Positions 21,061 through 33,304 of a stretch of DNA of 64,000 bases are shown in pieces. Made by a program: the position numbers and the translations under genes. The notes beneath the pieces are model-generated. The model was not told where the DNA came from and ran no database searches. It was given only the letters and a program-made list of their open reading frames with translations. Every line of letters begins with the position of its first letter. The stretch's first letter is position 1. This stretch comes from Eutrigla gurnardus (taxonomy: Eukaryota > Chordata > Actinopteri > Perciformes > Triglidae): NCBI GenBank assembly GCA_963514095.1, contig OY741267.1:14378261-14442260 (forward strand), written 5' to 3'.

Positions 21061-21561
21061 CAGAGTGGCAGTGGGCTGGCAATGAATAGCTGCTTGAGCT
21101 CCCGGCAAAGAGCACTGTTGAGGACATGTTCAATAAACTGGTGCTGAAGGAGAACATCGGCATGGGTCAAATCATCAGGTGCACATTTAGCTCTGGGATT
21201 GAAAATGTCCACGAGTATGTAAACTTTCTCATTTGGTTTGTTTCTGTGTTCCAGCGTTTGTCTTTCCTTTGTCGTCCTGCTGAAGATCCTGCCTGGCAGA
21301 GGAAAGAAATGGGAGGGGAGGGAACAACTGCTGAACTGATAACGTCTGCAGTTAGAACTTAGTGTGAACTCCAAAGACAGATACAACAAATAATTTAGAC
21401 AGATACAACTATTATTCAGTCATTTAATTAAATAATACTTTGGTTTGGGGAAGTTCCCTGGTCTTTTCATCCTAAATGGTTTAATTCTAACCTCCTAGCA
21501 GTAGCATCACTGAACTCAGTTATCTATAAGTCAAATGTCACTGTATACTTTCACTTGTATC

Positions 21562-22646
21562 CAGGGGCGTTGCTAGACATAAAGCTCTACTGGGGCACAG
21601 GCCCCCTATTACTAAAATCACAAAAAACATCCTTGAATTCCCGCTGCGTGTGAAATGTGCTATACAATGTGCTATATAAACTTCCCTTGCTTAGCCCACT
21701 ATTACTGCCACAGCCACACTGCTGCTGCTAAAACTGAAAGGTAAAGATGTAGAGATATTAATCTCTAATTCATATTTATTTCAACATACATAATGAACAT
21801 GCTCAACATGTTTTTGATGATTTTGGAGTATCATTCCCACATTTGTGAATGAAGAACATCAGACTTTTGGGGATGGGGAAATCACTGTGACTGTAAATCT
21901 TACTTTAATGCTGAGCCATCACTTGGTTTACAAAGAAATTGTATTACAATTAAAAGATTATGGGGTAAACCGTCAGCTATCTAACTCCTATGAAACAACA
22001 CAGAGTGATCTGTGATTCAGAGCAGCAGGAATGAGTACTGGTGGTGATTATTGAGTGGTAATAGAAATGTGTAACACGTCGTTGTTTGAGTTACTAACTG
22101 GAACGACCGCCACACTGTCAGAAACTACGCGCACTGTGCCGCTTCATGCCGGCTACTGCGGGCATCGGGGCGAGCGGGGCAGGTGGGAGAGAGAAGTGGA
22201 TCATACCATGACGAGATGGGGGGGTCTGTTGTATTTTTAAAGTAAACCATATCCTGTCTATGGTTTTTTGACCATGTTTAAGCTTGTCAAACACGGACTT
22301 GCGTTTAAAAAACAACATGACTGATATTTTTTTTTTGCATTAATATATGCGTGCGCGCCGCGGTGCCCCGGCTACGACATGCACACTGCCGTTCACGGAC
22401 GTAATGTGTGCGCCGGACCCGGACCACAAGGTGCGCGCCTCAGCTTGTATTTTGGGTTAAACTGCGTTGGTTTGACATTGTGGACGAGAAAGAAAATCCA
22501 TTATTTTACCGTTATTAATATCAATATAAATGAATCCACTGCCAAATATAGTAGCTCGTTAAAACTCGAACGGGAGATTTTACTGGGGCACGGCAGATCA
22601 ATACTGGGGCACGGGCCCCAGTAAAAAGTGTCTAGCGACGCCGATG
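21562..22646. mobile_element. hAT element, 1085 bp
   Basis: Imperfect terminal inverted repeats CAGGGGCGTTGCTAGACA and TGTCTAGCGACGCCGATG, with GGGGCAC words just inside each end. An exact 8-bp target duplication CTTGTATC lies at 21554-21561 and 22647-22654. It interrupts the 3' flank of copy A. No transposase frame. Confidence 0.9.
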
Positions 22647-23039
22647 CTTGTATCTATATCCTCCTATTTCATTTTGCTCACTCTTCAATGATTCTTTTCA
22701 GCCATGATTGGATTTTAATCATCAGTGTCCTGAAAATAATATGATGATATCTACATTTATTTGTAGACCTGTCATGTTAAACTTTCATTATGTTCCCAGA
22801 TCACTCTCGTTTAGTTATATACGTGCTATAGGAAAAAAAAATAAAAAATATGAGAAAAGTTGTCTTGATATCAAAAGGAGCAACCGTCTGGTAATACAGG
22901 TAATGTATTTCTAACTATGTTTGATCCAAGGCTGCAAGTGACTGTCATAATAATAAAGACCTGGTCTTTCTTTCCTTGGATGGAGATGCAATTTTAAATG
23001 TTCTTCACATATGTTTCCATATTGCAGGGCTTCTACAGT

Positions 23040-23195
23040 ACTAAAGGGCAAATGACAAAAATAAAAACACAACCCCAAAAATAAAAACACGACATTAACA
23101 ATAACACAACAACATTAACAAAAACACAACATAAACAAAACACGACAAAAAGATAAACACAACCCCAAAAAGAAAAACATTCCGCCACCTGAGCG
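23040..23195. repeat. Low-complexity AC/AAAC tract
   Basis: A-rich tract with recurring 'aaaacacaac' and 'aaaaataaaaacac' words. It ends directly at the exon-12 relic of fragment A', so it marks a rearrangement or insertion point. Confidence 0.7.
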
Positions 23196-23200
23196 CCACT

Positions 23201-24150
23201 ATGCTGGAAACACTTAATTCCTCTGCTGTCTCTGGTGAGTCAGAAACTTTTCTTTGCGGCTACAAATTATTTTACATGCTTTCATTAAAAAGGTGTTAAA
23301 TTTGTAATTCAGAGGCAATCTCTCAATTATAGATTTTTTTCCTCAATTATAGGCTCTTAATATGGTGACGGCTGAACTGCCGTCTAGCAGCTAACAGTGT
23401 TTACAGCATGAACGGTGCAAACAGAGCTAGCAGTACTAACATGGGGTGAACAGGAGGGTGGGTGCTATACTTCTGTAATGATGCTGTGGGTTGGGATGGC
23501 GTCAGCAGTGGTATGAACACAGTGCAGAGCGGCAGCAATCAGGTAGCCAGTGACAGGCCAGGACACCATTACTCTGTTACAACTCCAGCTTTAACTCTGG
23601 CAGTTTATGAACATGGTAATGTGTTTATGTATCATAAAACCTATCTCTGACATTAACTAATCTATCTCTGATTTCCCTAATCCTGTACCTGGTTGATTAC
23701 AAACACCTCTGGATTAATGGCCGCTACGTTTACCCTGACTGGGCGTACTAGGATGGATCATGACCCTTTCCTCTGTTCTCATGGTTCCACTCTGGGCAGC
23801 TGGACAGATGTGTTTGACATCAGGAACCTTCAAACAGGTCAGTGGTGTTAATGTGTTAATTTTTAAAAAAACAGGTTGCTATAGCAGACCATTTTTTAAA
23901 TAATGAAAGTTCGCTCAATATGCTGCATGTGCAGGTGTCGTTTATTGGTATTGGTTGATCACCAGGTCTAAAGGGATTAAAATGACCCCAAATAGCTCCT
24001 GTAGTTATTCTAATAATTCTTGTAGTGTGTAAGTTTACTCATTTGTTCCTGTGTTCCAGCGTTAGTCCTTTGTTGTCCCACTGAAGATCCAGCATGGCAG
24101 AGGAGAAAAATGGAAGAGGGAACGACTGTTGAATTGAGGATATCTGAAGT
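23201..24150 (+). pseudogene. SLC6 3' fragment A' (exons 12-14), decayed
   Basis: Only the end of exon 12 is present (about 23201-23235, up to a good GTGAGT donor). Exon 13 (23671-23837) has lost its AG acceptor (tctctg in place of ttcacag). It also lacks 4 bp of the tacgtac repeat, so GCGTAC is followed by TAG. Exon 14 starts at 24060 after a good ttccag, but its second codon is TAG instead of TGG and several bases are missing. There are no upstream exons. This is a 3' relic of another array member, older than copy A by its number of lesions. Confidence 0.8.
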
Positions 24151-24195
24151 GACAACTTCATGTGACCAAAGTCAAAGTCACATGAACTAGACATT

Positions 24196-24330
24196 TAAGC
24201 TATCAATCAATCAATCAATCAATCAAACATTATTTGTAGAGTGCTTTTCATACATGTTAACGTAACTCAATGTGCTTTACAGAAATTAAAAGCACCAGCA
24301 GCAACAGTTAAAACAACAGCCCCCCCTCCA
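24196..24330 (+). repeat. CAAT repeat with a fish interspersed-repeat tail
   Basis: (CAAT)n is followed by 'attatttgtagagtgctttt' and 'gtgctttacagaa'. This combination is very common at retroposon 3' ends in fish genomes. The orientation and family are uncertain. Confidence 0.5.
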
Positions 24331-24340
24331 TCCCACCCCA

Positions 24341-24350
24341 CCACGCACAC

Positions 24351-24420
<70 letters not shown>
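24341..24420. repeat. (CA)n microsatellite
   Basis: About 80 bp of almost pure CA with two early G interruptions. Confidence 0.97.
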
Positions 24421-24423
<3 letters not shown>

Positions 24424-24429
24424 CGTGAC

Positions 24430-25216
24430 ACACAAGTGAGTAATAATAAATAACTAAATAGTGATAAATGAAACAGGGCATTAACAACAGGTATTGCAGA
24501 ACTGAGGAACTGAGGAAACGCTAGCATCGATGTATTTCACTGAGGAGACACTAGAGGCAGTAAAATAAATAAAATAAAGATAAATAATAAAACTCTAAAA
24601 CTAACTAAGAGAAAAAAAAGAGGTTTAAAAGTCGGAAAATAAATAATCATAAATAAAGTAAAACAAGATAAAACAAGATTATTTAAATGAATAAATTAAT
24701 AGAAAGTGAATAGATAAAGAGAATAAAACCAGGTTTAAGCAGGATAAAAAACAATAAATAAATAGAATTCAGCTAAAAGGTTTTAAGGTTGCCCTTAAAA
24801 GTATCATACTGTATACAAGCATATTGTAATCAATGTAGCTTTGTTCAAATGAAAATAATGAGTTGCACGAGGCTATCCTTCTGTTCAAATCTCCATTGAA
24901 GTCTAGGTCTTCTATACTTACTCTATAAATATTTCAGTAGTTCAGAAAATGCATCCATAGCTTAATCTAATTTACAAGAGTGCAACAGCTGTGTGTCAAC
25001 TGGTTAAGAGTTTGAAAATCAGCTGTTATATTGATGTTTTTCTTCTTTCCTGAAACAATGTTTGTACAGAGAACCCTAAGGGGCACTTAAATTATTTCTT
25101 GTTTACTTTAGACCAGAGTGACTGGTTTTCCCAGGATGTGGTTGAATAAAAATACATATATATTATCCATTTTCATTACTTACTGAATACTGAATTGTAA
25201 CTGAACCATTCAGCGG
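24430..25216. other. AT-rich interval before SLC6 copy B
   Basis: (AATA)-rich sequence to about 24780, then unique-looking AT-rich DNA. No gene is seen. The copy B promoter or an upstream noncoding exon may lie here, but I cannot place it. Confidence 0.4.
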
Positions 25217-25236
25217 ATGAAGTGCTTAATCTTGAG

Positions 25237-26091
25237 ATGAAGAGACACATTAAAAAAACAGAAAATCTGAAGACTGGAGACCGAGGGCAATGGGCCAGTA
25301 AAACAGAATATATGCTGGTTGCTGCAGGAAATGTGGTCGGCCTGGGCAACGTGTGGAGATTTCCTTACCTCTGCTACAAGAATGGTGGAGGTGAATTATA
25401 CAGAGTGTAATGTTCTCTGTAATAGTGCATACCACAATGTACCATGATATTGCTGACTGGTGAGTGAAAAGATTTAATTAATTAATTTGTCATTTCCATT
25501 AGTATCCACATCTCTGTATTTACCACAGGGGCCTTTCTGGTGCCATATGGTCTGTTTGCTGTGGTGGTTGGAATCCCTCTGTTCCTACTGGAGACATCAA
25601 TTGGTCAGTTCACCCAGGAAGGATTCGTCACCTGTTGGAGGAAATTATGTCCACTGGCAGAAGTTGAGTTGATTTGATTTCAAAGATGCAGTCAGCAGAA
25701 TAGAAAAAAATGGCATCAATGTCACACTTTGTAGATGATACTAAGACATGCTGCAACTGCAGAAGTCAGCTCTGATAATGTGGATAAAATGAGCAGTCTA
25801 CTATAACCACAACTTTTTTTTTTTTGTACTTTAGGAATTGGATATGGACATTTGATCATGAAACTTTACGACTTCAGCTACATTATACTCCAAGTCTGGG
25901 CTCTCTTCTACCTGGTGTTCTCTTTTAGAGCCCAGCTGCCCTGGGCTTCCTGTGAGAACACCTGGAATACAGGTAAGATTTAGTGCAAGAGTTTACTTTA
26001 ATGTCTAAAGCTTGAGAAATGTTATTACAATAGCCATGGTGAAATATTAAAATAGTATAATGTGGTGAAACAGCAATACTGGTAGCTCTTC

Positions 26092-26150
<59 letters not shown>

Positions 26151-29100
26151 TAATAATAATAATGATAATAATAATGATAATAATAATATTATAAAGAAAA
26201 CGGGTGCAATTTTTGTAGAAAATTTTTTTTCTCATTACATTCCAATAGGAAAATATTGACCGAAGATAAATAACATTTTCTGTTAGTTTGTATGAGTGTA
26301 ATTTACCATAATCTTTTTTTTTTGGGGGGGGGGGGGGGGGTAAACCAGAGAACTGTGTGGGTCTTCAGAATTTGGATTCTACGTCATCAAATCTGACAGC
26401 AAACCAGACCATGCTGAAAAACACCACTTCTGCTGCTACGGAGTTCTGGGAGTGAGTCCAAATCCCTGAGGCTTAGTTACTTTTAAGGTGCACCGCACAC
26501 ATTTTACACATGAAGTTGTTTACTCACCAAGAGGAGTACTTAGTCTGTGAAAACGGTTGAAACATGTATTTTGTGCAATTAATCATCAGAAGTGTAAATC
26601 TAAATGACAAAATACATTGTTTATTCATGCTCTCTGAAACGACACATAGAAGGGTTTTCTGCCCCAGATGCCCCTATCGGCAGGTCAAGACTGTTTGTCT
26701 GTCTTCCAAACCATTAACAATCAGTTAAAAAATATATCCATCAACAGATCATTCATTTTCTGCTGCAAGCTACGCAAAGTAGTCCAGATGTTCCACTCCC
26801 CAGAAACACTTTCAGGTCCTACTGGGAGATTGTGAGCACAGATGAGATACACTATATTGCCAAAAGTATTCACTCACCCATCCAAATAATTGAAATCGGG
26901 TGTTCCAACCACTTCCATGGTCACAGGTGTATAAAAGCAAGCACCTCGAGTGTTACAAACATGTGTGAAAGAATGGGTCGCTCTCAGAAGCTCAGTGAAT
27001 TCCAGCGTGGTACTGTGATAGGATGCCACCTGTGCAACAAGTCCAGTCATGAAATGTCCTCCCTCCTAAATATTCCAGTCAACTGTCAGTGGGATTATAA
27101 CAAAGTGGAAGCGATTAGGAACGACAGCAACTCAGCCAAGAAGTGGTAGACCACGTAAAATGACAGAGCAGGGTCTGCGGATGCTGAGGCACACTTTCTG
27201 CAGAGTCAATCGCTACAGACCTCCAAACTTCATGTGGCCTTCAGATTAGCTCAAGAACAGCGTAGAGAGCTTCATGGAATGGGTTTCCATGGCCGAGCAG
27301 CTGCATCCAAGCCATACATCAGCAAGTACAATGCAAAGGGTCGGATGCAGTGGTGTTAAGCAGCCGCCACTGGACTCTAGAGCAGTGGAGACGTTATATT
27401 AAAGTCATATTAAACCCTATGGATTAAGAATGGGATGTCACTTCATATGCAAGTCAAGGCAGGTGAGCGAATACTTTTGGAAATATAGTGTATATCATCT
27501 GTCTAGCATGTTCTGGGTCCAGCCCGGGGCTTCCTACCATTGGACATGCCTGGCAAACTTCCACCACAGGACTCCTCAGGAGACACAATCACACACTTTT
27601 TCCAAGTCCATAAAACACATGAATGCTGAATGGGTAATCTCCCATGCCTCCCTCAACAACCCTGCAAGGGCAAAACTTTGGTGCACTGTTCTATGAGCGG
27701 GACAGAATCCGCTCTTCCTGGATCCGAGGTTTGACAATCCTTTCCAGCACCCTGTCATAAGGAGTTCTGGTACCAACTACACTTAAGCCTTAAATGCATT
27801 TATTACAGTATGTTGAAGACCTGAATGTTTAATTTCATTCACTGGCCGGAATTCTGCTCGATAATAGCAGACTAAGTGGGGACATACGGTAAAATATAAA
27901 ACACCTATATAGCTTATACTACTGAACATTTCCTTTACTAAACTAACAGGTAGAAACCAGGCAAATGGTAAACTGTGTCTTGTCATCTATTATGTACCTC
28001 TTAAATATACCATCTCCTCAGACGGCGGGTGCTGGGCATGTCTGGAGGCATTGAGGAGCTGGGCAGTGTGAGATGGGAACTGGCCTTGTGTCTTCTGGCC
28101 TGCTGGGTGTTCTGCTACTTTAGTATCTGGAAAGGTGTCAGATCTTCTGGAAAGGCTAGTGGAAATTAATTTCATTTAATGTATTATAGATACCAGCATT
28201 AAATAATCTAGTTAAATTAATTAATTCTATTATTTTCATCAATCATATCCATTCTGGTTTTGACCAAAAAAAAAGATGTTTACAATTCATCTCTTTTAGG
28301 TAGCATATTTCACAGCCACTTTCCCTTATGTGATGCTCCTGATACTGCTCGTCAGGGGTCTGACTTTACCTGGAGCTTGGGAAGGGATCTACTTCTACCT
28401 GTACCCAAAGTTGAATGACCTCACTGACTTTCAGGTACTTTATTATAATCCCATCTATTGTTGATCAATTTAGGTTATGCTTGAAACATAACAAAACGGA
28501 AACTATGAAGTTTCTCTTGAAAACTGATGGTCAAAAATAGTTTGTATTCTTCGGTTTATGTACTTTAATGTTCATTCGGTGACACTGCCTGCAGGTGAGA
28601 GTAAAGTGGAGCTCCTTTTTGATAATGACAAAATAATTATCTCTAAAGTGAAATATTTGACATACATTTGACTATCTAGCGTCCATATTCCTGAGGGACG
28701 ACACAACATAAGTGTGAAAGAAATATTTCTGCAAGTGAAAGTACACACTGTTAAGAAGAACCGAACAAAAATGTCCATCTTGCACATATATGGGATTACT
28801 TATACTTCACTAAGCAATACTTAGTAGTACACTCTTTCACATGATATTTTTTTGTGATGATATAGGTCTGGATAGAGGCAGGATCTCAAATATGCTTCTC
28901 CTATAGCTTGGCTATAGGAACGCTGAATGTTTTGGGCAGCTACAATGGGCACAACAACAACTGTTACAAGTGAGTATAAATTGCAAAGCACAATCCATTT
29001 CATAGCAGCACCTTACTTTAAAATGTGTTAGTGCCATGTTGTATAAAACTCTAAATGAAACGACTAAAGTTCTGTTTAAAACACACTACAATACAATTAT

Positions 29101-32100
29101 CACATCTGGGGCTGCAAATACTAATAAATCAATAGGTCTGTTTAGGCAAACGCATAATTACAGGTTCTTATTTGAAAATAATTGTTTTGTATGTTTAGTC
29201 TCCATAAACACATGGTGTCAGCTGCTGCGCCAACAGGAGAGCTGGTGATGTGTTGACATTTATCCAGCGCAACCATGTCCACGTTCTCCTAGCATTCCAC
29301 ACAATAACTGTAGGGATTGGACGTAGTGCTGTGATTTCTGCTGCGGCTTTTAAAGCCAGCCGATCCCTGACTGGTTCGGGTACTCTATTGTTTCTATACC
29401 GCTCTCCCATGGGCCAGCCTTGCATTTATAGAAAAAAACAGGATATAACAACTGCCACCCACCCACAGCTGTTTGCTTGCCCCCTATCACAGTTTTACAA
29501 GGATTGGCAATGCAACCGTGACTGGATTATTTTCTCCAGCTCAACAACATTCCTCCTCCATTCATGGATGTCAATGAAGTGAATCTATCCTCACATAAGG
29601 TGTTTAGCTCTCAGCAGAGATCCAAGACCTGTTAGAGAAACAGGCTGTGTCTGTCGTCCCCACTCACGACAGACAGTTCCTGGTTTCCAAAAAGACAGGA
29701 GATTTTAGATTGATGTTAATTCTTTGCATCTGATACTGGCGCATTGCTAGCAATTGGGCAATTAAGTCATCACCGTGTAGGTCCAGATCGAGGTAACAGA
29801 AACACAGGACATTCACCTTCCAGGGGATAGCCTCCGAATACACAGACTAACGATCGGCTCCACCCTGACCTCAGGCATCTTCAGTAAATATGTGGACACA
29901 GTGCTTCAGCTGCTAAGCAATTAAAGCACGAGGGTTTTCTTTAATCGAAAATATTCTTTTTTGTTTTGGGCTGTTTTAGGATTTTTTTTAATTGAGAGAG
30001 CGTGAGAGTGAAAGGGGAGAGAGAGATGGGGATGACATTACAGAAAGGGCCACTGAGGGTACGTGCCACTGAGCTATCCTGGCACCCCCTTATCGTGAAT
30101 ATTCTGGAGAAAAAAACCCCTCACTTGCTGTGTATGATGCTTGCAGTGGATGACCTTATCAAATTATACATTTGTGGAATAGACTGGCATAAACACCTGG
30201 ATGTGCATACCACGATATCGGGCTGTGCCACAAGCTACTGCGTCGATCAGCTGATGCACCAGGCCCACAACCTGCCCCCATCACTTGTCACACTTGTTTG
30301 TTCTTCTGTGTCCTTTAGGGACTGTTTTTGGATCTGTCTGCTGAACAGTGGGACCAGTTTTGTTGCTGGATTTGTCGTCTTCTCTGTTCTTGGGTTCATG
30401 GCTCAGCAACAGGGTGTTTCTGTCGACACTGTGGTCGAGTCAGGTACGGTATATTAAAATATGTCAAAGTTGAGTACAGTGTTTTAATATAATGTAGAAT
30501 TGTAGCTTAATAGAATCATGTCTCTCTTCTTTCACTTCACAGGTCCAGGTTTGGCCTTCATTGCTTACCCTCAGGCAACAGCTATGATGCCTTTGCCACA
30601 GTTCTGGACTGTCTGCTTCTTTCTGATGCTCATTTTGCTGACTGTCGACACACATGTAATAACATTTGTCACATTACTGACAAGTAATAGATGCGTATGA
30701 GACACAATTAATTGTTTATTTCGTCCCCAGTTTGTGATAGTGGAAAGTTTCGTCACCACGGTGAGCGACTTGTTTCTGAAGTTGTTTCTTGTGCCAGTGA
30801 GGCACGAGATCTTTGCCCTCATCATCTGTATAACCAGCTTCCTCATACATCTAACCTTGGTTACGGAGGTGAACAAAAATATTTTCATCAAAGTTTCTTC
30901 ATGTATTTCTTCATGAAATACATTTAAAATGAATGTGTTTTATTCAATTTAGTTTTAATCTCGTCTCTTCCTGCTTTAGGGAGGAGTTTACCTATTCCAA
31001 CTCATTGACTTCTACGGCTCTACCAGAGTTTGTCCGAATTTTATGGCTATTTGTGAATGCGTGGCTGTTGCTTGGATTTTTGGTGAGTCGGATAACTCAT
31101 TACAAATCATAACAATTGCATTAGTCAGTGCTTTTACTATTGTCAGCAATCTGATAAAATGGCTGAAACCAACATATTCGTCTTTCACTCAGTATGTTCT
31201 CACTTCCAGCCCATTGAATGTTACTTCAAGTGAAGATGAAATTAACCTTTTAGAACACATCACTGGTCATATTGTACACATATATAACAATAACAAAGTT
31301 AATTTCTTTGCATTTTTGGAATGAAATCCAAGGATCTCTTCATCTTCCTCAACAACAAAATATGATGGCGCCTATGTGAGCTAGTGCCAATCAACTTTAA
31401 CAAATATGATATCCATCCACCAATTTACAAGTTTTAGTGAGAAGGGAATTATGTGTGGAGCCACAGTTCACTGCAGCTCTGTTGGTGCTACAATCTATCC
31501 CTGCCCACTTTCTAATGGTCCAAAAGATGCTAAGGATTTGATTTGAATCCCCCTTGTTACTCCATTTCACCAGGGAAATATGTTACAGTCATAGATACAT
31601 CTATGTTAACACCACAGAAGCAAAAGATGCTCTAAACTTCCGTTTCACTGGGACTTTAAGGTTCATTCATTTTTTGCTGATCGTTTTTAGACCATGTTAC
31701 TCTAACTTGAGGAAATATTGCATTGACTAAATGGACGATTTGCACTTCCATCAGGTGCTGACCGCTTTATTAACATAATTAAGGACATGACAGGACAGAG
31801 ACCATCCATTTTCTTCAAACTATGCTGGAAATACTTTATTCCTCTGCTGTCACTGGTGAGTCAGAAACGTTTCTTTGTCGCTACCAGGGATTTTATGCAC
31901 TCTCATTAACTTGCTGTTTATTAAAGTGCCAGTCTGTAACATTTTCATCTATTTAATTGTCTTTTAAGTTACTATCTGGGGCTGCACTCGGTGTAGTGGG
32001 TAGCACTCTTGCCTCACAGCAAGAGGGTCCTGGGTTCGATTCCCGGGTCGGCCCGGGTTCCTTCTGTGTGGAGTTTGCATGTTCTCCCCGTGTAAGCGTG

Positions 32101-33304
32101 GGTTCTCTCCGGGTTCTCCGGCTTCCTCCCACAGTCCAAAGACATGCATGGGGATAGGTTAATTGATGACTCTAAATTGCCCGTAGGTGTGAATGTGAGC
32201 GTGAATGGTTGTCTGTCTCTACATGTCTCCCTGCGATAGACTGGCGTCCTGTCCAGGGTGAACCCTGCCTTGGCCCAATGACAGCTGGGATCGGCTCCAG
32301 CCCCCCCGCGACCCTAAATACAGGATAAGCGGTAGATGGAAGTTACTATCTATCAAAGAGTGAGTTAAAACAATGGTGATTGATCACATGACCCATTAAT
32401 GAAAGTGCTTGTACTTGCTACTTGCTGCTCTCCGTGTCTGTGGAGACATTCCCATGCATAATTCAAAATTAGTGAGGCCTTTTTAGGTCAGGTTGGTCTG
32501 CATAGGTGGAGCTACTCACGGAAGCGTATGCTGCGTTTCATTGTAATTGGAAATCGGTAACTTCCAACTGCTGAGTCAGGCTCCCTCTAGTGTAAAGTGT
32601 TTGACTGGCGCAGCCAGGTACATTTCATTACTGCTGACTCACAATGGAGAATCAAGCAGAGAAAGAAGATCATTCAACTTCCAGTGAAGAAGGGCAAGTA
32701 ATCAAGAAGCAAAGTGACCGCGAACAAGGGTAACGCACGGACCTCCTTTCAGTGTGGAGCATTTGAAGGCATCCCGCTATGAGGGATAAGTCTACCGCTA
32801 AAGAGGCCAACGTATCTCAAATCTTAAGGACTGCCACTTCAACATACTATTGTGTCTCTGCACCTTCACAGATTTCCCTAATCCTGTACCTGGTTGATTA
32901 CAAACACCTCAGGGTTAATGACCGCTACATTTACCCTGACTGGGCGTACGTACTAGGATGGGCCATGACACTCTCCTCTATTGTCATGGTGCCACTCTGG
33001 GCAGCTGGAAAGATGTGTTTCACATCAGGAACCTTCAGACAGGTCAGTGTCCATCTGTTACAGTTTACGGTACAAAGTTTACATCTATCATGCTGCGTGA
33101 TCTATCATCTATCATCACCATGTCTAAAGGGATCCAAATGGCCCAAAATGTCTCTTGTTGCTCTAATAATAGTAATGTGTATATTTACCAATGTTGTTTG
33201 TTCCTGTGTTCCAGCGTTGGTCTGTCCTTTGTCGTCCTGCTGAAGATCCAGCTTGGCAGAGGAGAAAAATGGAAGAGGAGGGAACCACCATCAACTTAGT
33301 GTAA
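25237..33304 (+). CDS. SLC6 transporter copy B (GABA/betaine-type), splice-defective
   Basis: All 14 exons: 25237-25390, 25529-25663, 25835-25972, 26349-26451, 28022-28154, 28300-28434, 28866-28969, 30319-30443, 30543-30655, 30731-30868, 30980-31082, 31755-31855, 32872-33042, 33215-33304; 580 residues, no internal stop. TM1 has GLGNVWRFPY; TM2 has ETSIGQFTQEG; the second extracellular loop has N-x-S/T sites; TM7 has NSGTSFVAGF. Expected role: Na+/Cl- driven uptake of GABA, betaine, taurine or a related solute at the plasma membrane. Oddities: the exon 2 donor reads TT (25664-25665), the exon 5 donor reads GC (28155-28156), and TM8 has VDTHF where relatives have LDSQF. The frame stays open upstream of the chosen ATG to an AG near 25213, so an earlier coding exon is possible. 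Exons 8-14 are duplicated downstream. Confidence 0.8.
26092..26190. repeat. (AAT)n microsatellite in copy B intron 3
   Basis: About 33 AAT units with some GAT interruptions near the end. Confidence 0.97.
26324..26340 (+). repeat. G17 homopolymer beside an exon 4 acceptor
   Basis: A T-run passes into 17 consecutive G bases, ending 8 bp before the exon 4 acceptor of copy B. The polypyrimidine tract is thus displaced from the AG, and the G-run could form a quadruplex. Confidence 0.9.
26850..27490 (+). mobile_element. Internally deleted Tc1-like transposon
   Basis: Terminal inverted repeats CACTATATTGCCAAAAGTAT...ATACTTTTGGAAATATAGTG lie between TA dinucleotides (26848-26849 and 27491-27492). 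The interior keeps pieces of a Tc1 transposase, with a start-like GRSQKLSEF stretch at about 26985 and a later block at 27236-27350. It is only 641 bp and cannot code for a full enzyme. Confidence 0.85.
27576..27776 (-). mobile_element. LINE reverse-transcriptase fragment
   Basis: The minus-strand frame encodes a decayed version of the non-LTR RT block in which C-G-F-R-x-G-R-G-T is followed by D-Q-x-F-T-L and C-F-x-D-L-E-K-x-x-D. Here it reads GFCPAHRTVHQSFALAGLL and CFMDLEKVCD. It sits in intron 4 of copy B, next to the Tc1 element. Confidence 0.65.
29617..29716 (+). mobile_element. Retroelement RT scrap (DIRS/Ngaro-like)
   Basis: Plus-strand codons give EIQDLLEKQAVSVVP, then QFLVSKKTGDFR. 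This resembles the stretch before the first RT motif of tyrosine-recombinase retroelements. It is very short, so the family is tentative. The surrounding 29000-29900 (copy B intron 7) shows no other recognisable unit. Confidence 0.35.
31978..32339 (+). mobile_element. tRNA-derived SINE in copy B intron 12
   Basis: The head has a gtgtagtgggtagc A-box and a GGTTCGATTCC B-box. The body continues to 'taagcggtagatgga'. A 12-bp target duplication AAGTTACTATCT lies at 31966-31977 and 32340-32351, consistent with LINE-assisted retroposition. Confidence 0.85.
32644..32732 (+). other. Short ATG frame in copy B intron 12, possible transposon relic
   Basis: An ATG frame gives MENQAEKEDHSTSSEEGQVIKK and stops after about 29 codons. 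The style resembles transposase N-termini, but nothing downstream supports it. Confidence 0.2.

Larger units (their letters stand above)
13736..21362 (+). pseudogene. SLC6 transporter copy A (GABA/betaine-type), disabled
   Basis: Exons by homology to copies B and C: 1, 13736-13892 (GLGNVWRFPYLCYKNGGG, TM1); 3, 13964-14101; 4, 14867-14954; 5, 15313-15445; 6, 15529-15663; 7, 16184-16287; 8, 16459-16583; 9, 16705-16817; 10, 16909-16971 plus 17968-18042; 11, 18132-18234; 12, 18459-18559; 14, 21255-21362. Lesions: exon 2 (TM2) is absent, with only about 70 bp between exons 1 and 3; a 988-bp hAT element splits exon 10; TGA at 18554-18556 replaces the Ser codon of exon 12; exon 13 is missing where a Gypsy fragment lies. 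All other exon lengths and phases match the paralogues, so inactivation is not old. An intact product would be a 12-TM Na+/Cl- coupled plasma-membrane transporter. Family assignment is secure; the exact orthologue is not. Confidence 0.85.

Noticed and set aside
24241..24527. Frames rich in His-Thr or Cys-Val
   Set aside because: Translation of the CA microsatellite.
26047..26235. Poly-isoleucine frame
   Set aside because: Translation of the AAT microsatellite.
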